Positions 1 through 7,684 are shown, counted from the stretch's first letter. The stretch: DNA of 15,492 nucleotides from CAWVVV01 sp964629165 (GCA_964629165.1 CAZVQJ010000048.1:1-15492); one strand, 5' to 3'. Numbers and translations are program-made. The notes: generated by a model from the letters alone, not told the origin.

Positions 1-174
1 CTGCTGCGCGACGCCACTGTCGAAAAGCTGTGTGCCGAAGAGGGGAAGGGTCTCATCCTCCTGCGCGCTGAGGAGGGATGGAAGCCCGATCACTGCTGCA
101 AAAATCGCACCAACCGCCAGCCTCAGAATCGGAACCTGCGGAAACCCGCGCAGCATGCATGTGAGAGACCTCAT
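1..174 (-). CDS. Partial secreted protein, possibly polysaccharide export (Wza/SLBB-type) protein; C-terminus outside window
   Basis: This is the 5' end of a leftward gene that runs off the window. I read it from the minus strand. Two in-frame ATG codons are possible, at 174 and at 156. Neither has a strong ribosome-binding site; the 174 start has AGGGC about 8-9 bases upstream. The N-terminus is a clear signal peptide: a basic start, a hydrophobic core (LAVGAIFAAVIGLPSLL) and a likely signal peptidase I site after SAQ. The mature part begins EDETLPLFGTQLFDSG. This resembles the 'FGxxLF' segment that often follows the signal peptide in bacterial polysaccharide biosynthesis/export (Wza-like) proteins, which form the outer-membrane channel for exopolysaccharide. 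That family assignment rests on about ten residues and is tentative; the export signal is more secure. Confidence 0.45.
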   Translation of the reverse strand, partial: MRSLTCMLRGFPQVPILRLAVGAIFAAVIGLPSLLSAQEDETLPLFGTQLFDSGVAQQ

Positions 175-529
175 AAGAAAAGCCCTGAGCCCAATTCTAT
201 GGGAGTGCTATTGGCAAACAAAAATGCCGCCGGAGCGCATCGAAAGCCAAACTTCGCTGGCGGTTCTCCAACGTGTGACCGAATAGACAGCGGTGCCATC
301 GAGGGACATCTCAGGATGCCACTGCCGTGTGCCGACGTTCGTGCGGCCCGCGGGGATGGTCTTGGCGATTTCCGGTCTGTGGATGGTCCGGCCGATGCGC
401 TTGCTGACGGGCGGCTCGGAAAGCCATCCCTACCACGCGCCGCCAATCGATGCATCTCTTTGGGATGCTGCGTGAAAGGGCTTGCACCGGAAAGATAGGC
501 GCGACTTTTTGTGAGCCTTGTCCATCTTT
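175..529. other. Gene-poor stretch, upstream region of the secreted protein gene, with a possible decayed ORF
   Basis: This 355-base stretch separates the leftward secreted-protein gene from the rightward tRNA-Leu. It should hold the promoters of both, but I see no convincing -35/-10 pair for either. On the minus strand one frame stays open from 525 to 208 apart from a single TAG at 430-432. The part after that TAG (429-208) ends in a TAG stop and has third-position GC similar to the neighbouring genes, but it lacks a start codon near its upstream end and I recognise no family. It could be a gene remnant or chance. Confidence 0.3.
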
Positions 530-616
<87 letters not shown>

Positions 617-724
617 CTTGTGGCCGAACGGTGAGATGGGGGACTGGAACGAGCGCAGCGTAATCCAGTTCCCTCGATCGATTTGTTAGCCCCTCTTGGC
701 TACCTGACCGACCTGCTTCTTTCC

Positions 725-760
725 GCGGTGCCGCCTCCCGCGACTTCACCGCTGAGGCGG
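725..760. repeat. Inverted repeats between tRNA-Leu and the convergent glycosyltransferase gene
   Basis: Two mutually exclusive stems occur here: GCGGTG (725-730) with CACCGC (747-752), and CCGCCTC (731-737) with GAGGCGG (754-760). The region lies between the rightward tRNA and the 3' end of the leftward glycosyltransferase gene, so a transcription-ending or mRNA-end role is possible. No T-run follows on either strand, so this is not a standard intrinsic terminator. The rest of 617-788 shows no gene. Confidence 0.3.
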
Positions 761-788
761 AGGGGTGATCTGAGAGCTGTCGATCGGC

Positions 789-2225
789 TCAGGACAGGAG
801 CAGGTTCAGCCGTTGGGGGTTTAGAAAGGTGGAAAGAATCGAGTCGGTGTCGAGGGCGGAGGGGTCGTCCTGGGGGGAGTTGATTACGGCGCTGTAGATG
901 CTCGCGAGGCGATGTCCGTAGCGGTCGAGGCTGAGATGTTCACGGATCTTCTGTCGTTGGGTGTCAACCGTGGCAGCACTTGGGAGCGGCTCGAGAACGC
1001 TTGCGAGGGGAGCGAAGCGGGCGGGATTTTCGCGTGCGTCCCGAATGACACCTTCCTGCAGCGATTCGTCGAGGCGACCAAAGTCCCACCCGGGGTGGGT
1101 GCGCATGGAGTCGAGCGCGCGTTCCACGGCCCCGCCGGGGAGTGTGCGGTCGAAGGCGGTGTATTGCGCGTTCAGTGACGCCTCGATCCTCCGGCGAAGA
1201 TCTTTTGGGTCGATCGAATCCTCCGGGACGGGAAGGGAGTCGTAGAGGTGATTCAGGTGGATGCCCCACTGGTGGAAGTCGGGCGTGATTTCGGGAAGAT
1301 TCCGTCCGACGATGGGCTTGCCGCTCAGGGCGGGTTCGAGGAAGGCGAGGCCAAAGCCTTCTGCAACGCTGGTTGTGATAATGGCGTTGGCCCGTGCGAG
1401 GAGGGCAGCGAAATCATGCTTTTCGGCGAGGCCGAACGTGACGGGGAGATTCAGCTCGTGGGCGATCTCTTCCCATCGGTCGTGGATGGGCTGCCACTGC
1501 GGATTATCGGGTCGGAGGGTCGTGGCAAAGCGGGTCGGGGTGCGTGTCGTCGCGGCAAGGAGGAGCAGTTCGCCGATATTCTTGCGGCGGATCGCGCGGG
1601 TGGGGTAGAGGAGGAATCGACCGGCTTCGGGGAAGAGGGGCTCCGCGACAGGCGCGGCCGCCGGCATCGAGACGGGATTGGGAAGGTAGTGGCAGGCACG
1701 CGCCGGTGCGCCTGCCGCACGGATCGCGGCGGCATCCCGGAGATTGATCAGCGCGTAATGAATCTGCGGAGCGGCCGGATAGATCGACGCGGCGAAATCG
1801 GCGTCATCGGGACAACCCTGCCGCATGCGCTGGTAATCACGAGGTCGGCCATCCTCCGCAAAATCGTGGATCTGGAGGAGAAGTCGGACCCCGGAGCGGG
1901 CAAAGGCGCGGATGGTTGCGGGGAAGTTGGCATTTTTTCCGAGGCTGTGGTTGTGAAAGTGCCAGAGGTCCGGTTCGCCACCAAAGACCTCCCGGGCAGC
2001 TTCGCGCAGGCGTCGGGCCAACGCTTCGCCGGCTCCCGCCCGGAAGGCATCGTCGTAGTCGAGACCCGGCACGACGGTGTGCAAAGGTAAACCGTTGCCC
2101 GCGGATGACTGGCCGGAGAATGCGGCAATTTCAACGCCGTGGCCCTGCAGGGCTGCGACGGCATTTGCAACCACGCGGGTCACGCCGCCGGGACGGAAAT
2201 GGGCATGAACAATGGCGACTTTCAC
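789..2225 (-). CDS. GT4-family glycosyltransferase with C-terminal extension
   Basis: This 478-residue protein is a retaining GT-B glycosyltransferase of the GT4 (glycosyltransferase group 1) kind, expected to be cytoplasmic and to use a nucleotide-sugar donor. The N-terminal Rossmann half opens with MKVAIVHAHFRPGGVTRVV, including the glycine-rich loop. A HFHNHSLGKN segment lies near residue 90. The donor-binding half has RRKN near 213-216 and the EX7E signature EGFGLAFLE (E289 and E297). About 150 residues follow this signature, more than a usual ~380-residue GT4 enzyme needs, so there is an extra C-terminal region of unknown role. The start codon is GTG, 14 bases after the stop of the upstream GpgS gene; it is the last gene of that leftward operon. 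Acceptor and donor cannot be read from sequence. The context suggests it glycosylates a glucosylglycerate-derived acceptor, which is inference. Confidence 0.85.
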   Translation of the reverse strand: MKVAIVHAHFRPGGVTRVVANAVAALQGHGVEIAAFSGQSSAGNGLPLHTVVPGLDYDDAFRAGAGEALARRLREAAREVFGGEPDLWHFHNHSLGKNANFPATIRAFARSGVRLLLQIHDFAEDGRPRDYQRMRQGCPDDADFAASIYPAAPQIHYALINLRDAAAIRAAGAPARACHYLPNPVSMPAAAPVAEPLFPEAGRFLLYPTRAIRRKNIGELLLLAATTRTPTRFATTLRPDNPQWQPIHDRWEEIAHELNLPVTFGLAEKHDFAALLARANAIITTSVAEGFGLAFLEPALSGKPIVGRNLPEITPDFHQWGIHLNHLYDSLPVPEDSIDPKDLRRRIEASLNAQYTAFDRTLPGGAVERALDSMRTHPGWDFGRLDESLQEGVIRDARENPARFAPLASVLEPLPSAATVDTQRQKIREHLSLDRYGHRLASIYSAVINSPQDDPSALDTDSILSTFLNPQRLNLLLS

Positions 2226-2239
2226 CGGTATGGCCGCTT

Positions 2240-3217
2240 TCAGGAGTGCCCGAATTTCTCCCGGTATTCAGGGATCGAGATCATCGGAGGGCGTTCCTCC
2301 TCGATAATCTGGTGGGTCACTTGCTCGTAGCGATTACCCTCTGCCTGAAATTGCCGGAAAACATTGCTCATCTCCGGGAGTTTGCTGATCCGTCCGTCCT
2401 GTTCGATCCGCTTGATGAATGCCTGGAGGATGCCGAAAGCCATTTTCCCCAGATCGCGGGTGGTCTGATTGCGGTGAACTCGCTGATCGAGGTCGGTTTG
2501 CCCGAAGGCGGCGAGTCCATAGCGGCTGTAGACATCGATGATGTGGGAAGTTTCGACACCGTAACCGATCGGGAACGGGATCTTTTCGAGCGTATCCCGG
2601 CGGACCGCGTACTCCCCGGAGAGAGGCTGCACGAGGGCGGTGAGTTCGGGGAAGAAGAGGGAGAAAAGCGGACGTACCAGGATTTCTGTGACACGTCCGC
2701 CACCGGAAGGACGGATCTCCTGGCTGAACGCGATCGGGCGGTCGTAGAAGGCTTTCACGTAGCGGATCGAATCGTGGAAGATGAGAGGGGCGACGAGGCC
2801 GGTGACGAACCGATGGTGGATGTTTTTGATGTCGGCGTCGACATAGACGATGATATCGCCCTTCAGCTGGTAGATCGCTTTCCAGAGGTTTTCCCCCTTG
2901 CCGCGCTTGAAGCCGTGAGCAGGCAGGATGTCTCCCGAGAGGTGAACATCGGCGCCATAGGCCGCGGCGATCTCTCTCGTCTGATCGGTTGAGGCGGAAT
3001 CGATGACGACGATCTCATCGAGGAGGGGGTAGCGGTCCATCAGTTCGCTTTTGAAGATGATGACCTCCTTCCCGATCGTCTTCTCTTCGTTGTATGTGGG
3101 GATGCAGAGGCTGATCGTGAGGTTCTTGCGCTCCTTTTCCCGGACCAGTTCGAGAATATCCCAGAACTCGCCGTGGTGAAAGGTGTTCGTCTCCAGCCAG
3201 CGTTTAATCTTCTCCAT
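2240..3217 (-). CDS. gpgS: Glucosyl-3-phosphoglycerate synthase (GT81)
   Basis: This 325-residue protein matches GpgS, which transfers glucose from an NDP-glucose to the 2-hydroxyl of 3-phosphoglycerate. It makes glucosyl-3-phosphoglycerate, precursor of the compatible solute glucosylglycerate. Visible features in order: a GT-A start SLCIPTYNEEKTIGKEV (36-52), IDSASTDQT (72-80), a KRGKGEN loop (104-110) where the family binds UDP-sugar, the metal-binding DAD (127-129) in IVYVDADIKNIHHRFV, VKAFYDRP (154-161), GGGRVTE (172-178), QPLSGEYA (197-204), PFPIGYGVE (214-222) and a VHRNQ histidine (H249) corresponding to the family's late metal ligand. Length agrees with known GpgS proteins. The ATG lies inside the end of the upstream M20-like gene (14-base overlap), with GGAG about 10 bases before it. 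The matching phosphatase GpgP is not in this window. Confidence 0.93.
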   Translation of the reverse strand: MEKIKRWLETNTFHHGEFWDILELVREKERKNLTISLCIPTYNEEKTIGKEVIIFKSELMDRYPLLDEIVVIDSASTDQTREIAAAYGADVHLSGDILPAHGFKRGKGENLWKAIYQLKGDIIVYVDADIKNIHHRFVTGLVAPLIFHDSIRYVKAFYDRPIAFSQEIRPSGGGRVTEILVRPLFSLFFPELTALVQPLSGEYAVRRDTLEKIPFPIGYGVETSHIIDVYSRYGLAAFGQTDLDQRVHRNQTTRDLGKMAFGILQAFIKRIEQDGRISKLPEMSNVFRQFQAEGNRYEQVTHQIIEEERPPMISIPEYREKFGHS

Positions 3218-4400
3218 TGTTCATCGCTCCGTCGATGTATTGGAGGACCCCGGTGATTTGCGCGAGGCCGCGAAAGATCGGTTCGATTTCGATCTGCTCG
3301 TCGAGATCGTGCTTATGTTCGCCGTGCGTGACCCCGAGGGTGAGCGAAGGGATGTCGCGCTCGAGGAGGACGGAAAGCGCGCTCGTGCTGGGCAGGATGG
3401 CTGGCTGCAATTGAAGGTCTTCCATAATGGAGCGGGTTGCCCGGACGAGCGGATGGCTGAACCCGATACTGCCGGGGCGGCGTCTCGCAACGATCCGGAG
3501 CGTGGCCCGCACGGGTTGTTCGGCATTCGCCTCTTCGATGATCTCCTCGATCTGCTCCCGAATGCTGGCGACCATGCCGGGGGCTTCACTGCGAACCTCG
3601 AAGCGGAGCAGGGCCCGGGTAGGGGGCACGTTAAATCCGCTGCCGGCAGAGATCGATCCGAGAATGATTGATGTCCTCGGCTCCGATGGAATCGGAATCG
3701 CGAGGATGCGCTGCACGATGCGATTCATTTCGCTGATCGCGGTTCCTGCGCGTCGCGGCTGCCACTCGTCGGCCTCCACGGTACGGACCTCGATTTCCCC
3801 CCGGTTCATGCCAAGGCACGAGTAGCTCAGCCGGCCGAGTTGGACGCCTTCGATACAGACCGCGGAGGCCACCGCCATGCGGGTATTATCGAGGAAAAAG
3901 CGGATCCCTTCGAGGTCTCCTTTTCCCATGCTCCGGGTCGCGCCGAGGAGCACAAGATTGTTCCGCAGCCGGATTCCCAGAAACTCGAGAATGCGCGGAA
4001 GCGAAACAACCGTGCCGGCTCCAAGGCTGTTGTCAGCCACTCCCGGACCGGAAAGGTGCGACGGGCTCACCGTCACGGTGTGGTTGACCGTGCTGTCCCA
4101 GATTTTGTCGACATGTGCGGCGACGAGAATATTGCCGGCCTTGTTGCCGAGGGTTCCGGGAAGGACGGCGGAAGCATTTCCCTTCTCGTCTTCGGACACC
4201 TGCTGCAATCCACTCTCGGTAAAGCGGTCCCGCATGAACCGCACAAGTGCGGCCTCGCCGAAGGTGGGCGCGGGGATTTCAGCGCATATGATGGTGTTTG
4301 CGAGCACCTGTTCCCGCAACGCAACGAGAGCAGAAACATAGTCTGCGACGGCGCCGGGAATCGGCTCCCGGAAAGATTCGGATTCCATTGTATTTACCAT
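3204..4400 (-). CDS. M20-family metallopeptidase-like protein lacking the catalytic Glu pair
   Basis: I place the start at ATG 4400 (398 residues); ATG 4388 is also possible, neither has a clear ribosome-binding site, and the open frame further upstream is non-homologous. The fold is the M20/PepT-like zinc hydrolase. HVD (H96, D98) gives the first metal ligand and catalytic Asp, GVADNS carries the bridging Asp (D123), IEGVQLGR (E184) fits the third acidic ligand, GSGFNVPP (253-260) is the dimerisation-domain signature, and HKHDLDEQIEI (H364) fits the last His ligand. The stretch that normally reads GEEGxGDLxG reads TRSMGKGDLEG (155-165), so both the general-base Glu and its metal-ligand partner are absent. 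The protein may be inactive as a peptidase or act differently. It is the first gene of the leftward operon and overlaps gpgS by 14 bases, which suggests a role tied to that pathway. Confidence 0.82.
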   Translation of the reverse strand: MVNTMESESFREPIPGAVADYVSALVALREQVLANTIICAEIPAPTFGEAALVRFMRDRFTESGLQQVSEDEKGNASAVLPGTLGNKAGNILVAAHVDKIWDSTVNHTVTVSPSHLSGPGVADNSLGAGTVVSLPRILEFLGIRLRNNLVLLGATRSMGKGDLEGIRFFLDNTRMAVASAVCIEGVQLGRLSYSCLGMNRGEIEVRTVEADEWQPRRAGTAISEMNRIVQRILAIPIPSEPRTSIILGSISAGSGFNVPPTRALLRFEVRSEAPGMVASIREQIEEIIEEANAEQPVRATLRIVARRRPGSIGFSHPLVRATRSIMEDLQLQPAILPSTSALSVLLERDIPSLTLGVTHGEHKHDLDEQIEIEPIFRGLAQITGVLQYIDGAMNNGED

Positions 4401-4533
4401 GCCAGCGCGCGGGAACAACGCAAGGGCCGGAGGTGGAGCGTCTGCCGGTGGCGCGGTCACAGGGGAAAAGGGACTTCTTCCTTTCCAACCACAGGGTACT
4501 GTATTCAGTGGGTTGACGGCGTGCCGAGAGATC
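4401..4533. promoter_or_regulatory. Divergent promoter region of the glucosylglycerate cluster
   Basis: The 133 bases between two divergent start codons (ATG 4400 leftward, ATG 4534 rightward) must carry the promoters of both operons. An imperfect inverted repeat, GGAAAAGG (4464-4471) and CCTTTCC (4480-4486), sits near the centre and could bind a regulator shared by both directions. I see no convincing sigma-70 -35/-10 pair on either strand. The assignment rests on position; the operator idea is inference. Confidence 0.45.
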
Positions 4534-5847
4534 ATGGGTAAACGATTTGGATTTGTATCAACGCGATTTGCAGGAACCGACGGAGTCTCGCTCGAGAGCG
4601 CAAAATGGGCAGAAGTTCTCTGGGATGACCGCCACGTGGCGCATTGGTACGGGGGCCTCATGGATCGGCAGGAGGAGATCAGCATGTGCGTGCCGGAAGC
4701 GCATTTTGGCCATCCAGAGGTGCAGTGGATCGATCGCCAGGTCTGGGGGAGGCTCCATCGCAGCCCTCTTGTCACCCGGCGCATCCAGGAACTGGCGGAT
4801 TATCTCAAGAGCACCCTCTATCGTTTTATCGAGCGTTTCGGGATCGATGTACTCGTGCCCGAGAACGCGCTGACGATCCCCATGAATCTGCCCCTCGGGG
4901 TGGCCTTGACCCAGTTGATCGCGGAGACGGGCATTCCCACCATTGCGCATCATCATGACTTCTATTGGGAACGGACGCGCTTCTCGATCTCGGCGGTGGA
5001 GGACTATCTCGACATGGCGTTTCCCCCACGCCTCGGGACGATCGCCCACACCGTCATCAATGCGCCGGCCCAGGAACAGCTTTCGTTGCGCAAGGGCGTC
5101 GGCAGTCTCGTCATCCCGAATGTATTCAAATTCGAAGAAGCGCCACCGCAACCCGATGAGTACGCCGCGGACGTCCGCCGGGAGCTCGGTCTGGCAGAGG
5201 ATGATATCTTCATCCTGCAGCCCACCCGGGTGGTGCCTCGCAAGGGAATCGAGCATGCGATCAAACTTGTCAGCATGCTGCAAAGCCCGCGGGCGAAGCT
5301 GGTCGTCTCACACGATGCGGGGGATGAAGGCTTTGAGTACAAGCACATGCTGGAAGACCTTGCGCAGGAAGAAGGCGTGGACCTTCGTTTTGTCGGGGAC
5401 CGGGTGAGTGAGGTCCGACAGTTTGACGGCCTCGGGCGTAAGCTCTACACCCTCTGGGACCTCTATCCTCATGCTGACCTCGTCACGTATCCGAGCACCT
5501 ATGAAGGGTTTGGAAACGCCCTCCTCGAAGCGGTCTATTTCAAGAAGCCGATTGTGATCAACCGGTATTCAATCTTCATCCGCGACATCGAGCCCAAGGG
5601 ATTCCGTTTGGCGGTGATCGACGGGTTCATCACCCGGGGGGTGGTCGCAGAGGTGGAACGGCTCCTTCGTGATGAGCGTTACCGGGAAGCAACGGTGGAG
5701 CATAACTACGCAGTCGCGAATCGGTATTACAGCTACAGCGTGTTGCGGCGGAGTCTGCGGACGATTCTCACCAACCTCACGGGATGGGCACCACCCTCGC
5801 GGCCCTCTGGAAACAGCACGCGTAATCCGCCCAGAACAGGCGCATGA
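4534..5847 (+). CDS. GT4 glycosyltransferase, candidate mannosylglucosylglycerate synthase-like enzyme
   Basis: I choose ATG 4534 (437 residues) because family-like sequence starts there (MGKRFGFVSTRFAGTDGVSL) and GAGAG precedes it by a few bases; the 45 codons upstream look non-coding. This is a retaining GT-B enzyme. TRFAGTDGVSLE (10-21) forms the N-terminal loop, AHHHDFYWER (138-147) is a conserved acceptor-side segment, QPTRVVPRKG (229-238) supplies the donor-binding Arg/Lys, and YEGFGNALLE holds the EX7E pair (E324, E332). The gene overlaps the next one, a probable glucosylglycerate phosphorylase, by ATGA, and lies opposite gpgS. In some bacteria a GT4 enzyme adds mannose from GDP-mannose to glucosylglycerate, and this protein is a plausible counterpart. 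The sugar donor is not determinable here, so family is firm and substrate is inference. Confidence 0.88.
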   Translation: MGKRFGFVSTRFAGTDGVSLESAKWAEVLWDDRHVAHWYGGLMDRQEEISMCVPEAHFGHPEVQWIDRQVWGRLHRSPLVTRRIQELADYLKSTLYRFIERFGIDVLVPENALTIPMNLPLGVALTQLIAETGIPTIAHHHDFYWERTRFSISAVEDYLDMAFPPRLGTIAHTVINAPAQEQLSLRKGVGSLVIPNVFKFEEAPPQPDEYAADVRRELGLAEDDIFILQPTRVVPRKGIEHAIKLVSMLQSPRAKLVVSHDAGDEGFEYKHMLEDLAQEEGVDLRFVGDRVSEVRQFDGLGRKLYTLWDLYPHADLVTYPSTYEGFGNALLEAVYFKKPIVINRYSIFIRDIEPKGFRLAVIDGFITRGVVAEVERLLRDERYREATVEHNYAVANRYYSYSVLRRSLRTILTNLTGWAPPSRPSGNSTRNPPRTGA

Positions 5848-7601
5848 AATACATCACGAAACAGCAAGCCGAGCGCATCGAAGGTCGCTTTGCGCGTCTC
5901 TACGGGGACCAGTCGCGGGATTTGATAGAGCGGTTCTACATGCTCCTTGGCCGGTATGGCGTCGGCATCGATGCCCCTCTCCCCACTCAGTTCTGGGACA
6001 GGGATGATGTCATCCTGATCACCTATGCCGATAGCATCCGTTCCCCTGATGAGGTTCCCTTGCGCACCTTGCACCGGTTCTGCAAAAAGCACCTTGGAAA
6101 GGCGATCTCGGTGGTTCATCTGCTGCCCTTTTTCCCATGGTCGTCCGACGACGGGTTCTCGGTCATCGACTATCGGAGGGTGGATCCGGCGGTGGGGAGC
6201 TGGAAAGACGTCGAAGCGATTGGGGAGGATTTCGGGCTCATGTTCGACCTTGTTCTCAATCACTGCTCGCGGGAGAGCGGGTGGTTCCGGGACTTCGTCA
6301 CCGGGACCGCTCCGGCGAGACACTATTTTCTTCCTGCCGATCCGTCGGCCGACCTGAGCGCAGTGGTGCGGCCCCGGCCATGGCCCTTGCTGACGGAGGT
6401 CCATACCCGCGATGGCAAGAAGCACGTCTGGACGACCTTCAGCGACGATCAGGTCGACCTGAACTGGCAGCACCCGGATGTCCTCTTCGAATTCCTGGAC
6501 ATCCTTTTTCTCTACCTGTCGAAAGGATGCCGGATCCTCCGGCTCGATGCGATCGCCTTCCTCTGGAAGAAGATCGGGACTTCGTGTATCCATCTTCCAG
6601 AGACGCATGAAATCGTCCGGTTGTTCCGTGACATCCTCGGGATCGTCGCGCCCGACACGTTGCTGCTGACCGAGACAAATGTGCCCCACCGGGAGAACAT
6701 GAGCTATTTCGGGGAGGGGGATGAGGCGCAGATGATCTACAACTTTTCGCTACCTCCGCTCCTTTTGCACGGCCTTCTCCGCGGCGACAGTCGCCATCTC
6801 ACCGCTTGGGCGCGATCCCTCCCGGACCTTCCCGAGGGGCAGGCATTCGTGAATTTCGCCGCCTCCCATGACGGTGTGGGCCTGCGCCCGCTGCAGGGCA
6901 TTCTGGAGGCGGAAGAACTGGCGTGGCTGGTCGAGGAGGTCGTTGCGCGGGGAGGCCAGGTATCGATGCGCGCCATGCCGGATGGCACGGAGAGACCCTA
7001 TGAGCTGAACATCGCTTATGTCGACGCCTTGGGCGAACCCGACGAGGTCGAACTCTCCATCGCGCGTTTCCTGTGCTCACAGGCGATTGTCCTCGCCTTC
7101 CGGGGCATGCCCGCGGTGTATCTGCAAAGTCTCCTCGGCACGCCGAGCTGGCAGGCGGGGTTTGAACAGACGGGGGAGAAGCGGACCCTCAACCGGCGCC
7201 AATGGACCGAGAGTGACCTTTTTGAGGTGCTCGGCGAAAGGGAGGGGAAACAGGCCCGCATCTTCAAGCGGTACCGTGAATGGCTTGTCCGGCGCCGTGG
7301 CCATTCCGCGTTTCATCCCGATGCGCAACAGGAAATCCGCGATCTGGGCCCCGAACTCTTCTGCTTCGTCCGCACCTCTCGGGAGGGGGAAGAACGCATT
7401 GCCTGCGTTTTCAACTTCACGAGGTCCGCGCAGCCTGTGATCCTCGCTGAAATCGACGAAGCCTTCGCGGGCGTCCGCCATTGCCGCAATTTGCTCTCCG
7501 GGAAGAACCTGAAGCTACGGAAAGACGGGGCCGCCGCGATGCCGCCCTATGGGGCATGGTGGTTGGTCGCCGATCGGGAATCCAGCCTGCTCGTCAATTA
7601 A
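5844..7601 (+). CDS. GH13_18 glycoside phosphorylase, probable glucosylglycerate phosphorylase
   Basis: This 585-residue protein belongs to the sucrose-phosphorylase-like part of family GH13. The four GH13 regions are visible: DLVLNH (135-140), RLDAIAF (233-239, nucleophile D235), TETNV (276-280, acid/base E277) and ASHDG (340-344, D343). The segment after region IV reads VGLRPL, as I recall for glucosylglycerate phosphorylases such as E. coli YcjM, rather than the sucrose phosphorylase form. With gpgS next door, the likely reaction is glucosylglycerate plus phosphate to glucose 1-phosphate plus D-glycerate. There is no signal peptide, so it is cytoplasmic. The ATG overlaps the stop of the upstream glycosyltransferase gene (ATGA), which suggests translational coupling. 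It is a little longer than YcjM (about 560). Another phosphorylase acceptor specificity in subfamily 18 is the main alternative. Confidence 0.88.
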   Translation: MKYITKQQAERIEGRFARLYGDQSRDLIERFYMLLGRYGVGIDAPLPTQFWDRDDVILITYADSIRSPDEVPLRTLHRFCKKHLGKAISVVHLLPFFPWSSDDGFSVIDYRRVDPAVGSWKDVEAIGEDFGLMFDLVLNHCSRESGWFRDFVTGTAPARHYFLPADPSADLSAVVRPRPWPLLTEVHTRDGKKHVWTTFSDDQVDLNWQHPDVLFEFLDILFLYLSKGCRILRLDAIAFLWKKIGTSCIHLPETHEIVRLFRDILGIVAPDTLLLTETNVPHRENMSYFGEGDEAQMIYNFSLPPLLLHGLLRGDSRHLTAWARSLPDLPEGQAFVNFAASHDGVGLRPLQGILEAEELAWLVEEVVARGGQVSMRAMPDGTERPYELNIAYVDALGEPDEVELSIARFLCSQAIVLAFRGMPAVYLQSLLGTPSWQAGFEQTGEKRTLNRRQWTESDLFEVLGEREGKQARIFKRYREWLVRRRGHSAFHPDAQQEIRDLGPELFCFVRTSREGEERIACVFNFTRSAQPVILAEIDEAFAGVRHCRNLLSGKNLKLRKDGAAAMPPYGAWWLVADRESSLLVN

Positions 7602-7674
7602 CGGTCAAAGAAAGAGAAAAAGCTGCGCTCCGGCAGGTTTTCGGCCGATGGAAGTCAGGTGGGAGAATCCCCGC

Positions 7675-7678
7675 AGGT
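7675..7678 (+). promoter_or_regulatory. Ribosome-binding site deciding the start of the SprA-related gene
   Basis: AGGT lies six bases before ATG 7685. This supports that start over earlier codons in the same open frame, which would overlap the 3' end of the phosphorylase gene. Confidence 0.5.
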
Positions 7679-7684
7679 CTACTT

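Noticed and set aside
725..760. Intrinsic terminator between tRNA-Leu and the GT4 gene
   Set aside because: Inverted repeats are present, but no T-run follows on either strand, so it is listed only as a repeat.
1248..2090. Plus-strand open frame of 280 codons opposite the GT4 gene
   Set aside because: It is glycine- and arginine-rich shadow coding opposite a well-supported glycosyltransferase, typical of GC-rich DNA.
1916..2992. Plus-strand open frame of 358 codons opposite gpgS
   Set aside because: It is antisense to two confident genes and shows no family motif.
4399..4533. N-terminal extension of the rightward GT4 protein by 45 codons
   Set aside because: The extra sequence is low-complexity, lies in the divergent promoter region and precedes the family's normal N-terminus at ATG 4534.
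4401..4784. Minus-strand extension of the M20-like protein to 526 codons
   Set aside because: The extension lies opposite the start of the GT4 gene and does not resemble an M20 N-terminus; the family-like sequence begins near 4400.
7481..7684. Longer version of the SprA-related protein starting at 7481
   Set aside because: The first 40 codons overlap the phosphorylase gene out of frame, and AGGT six bases before ATG 7685 gives a better start.
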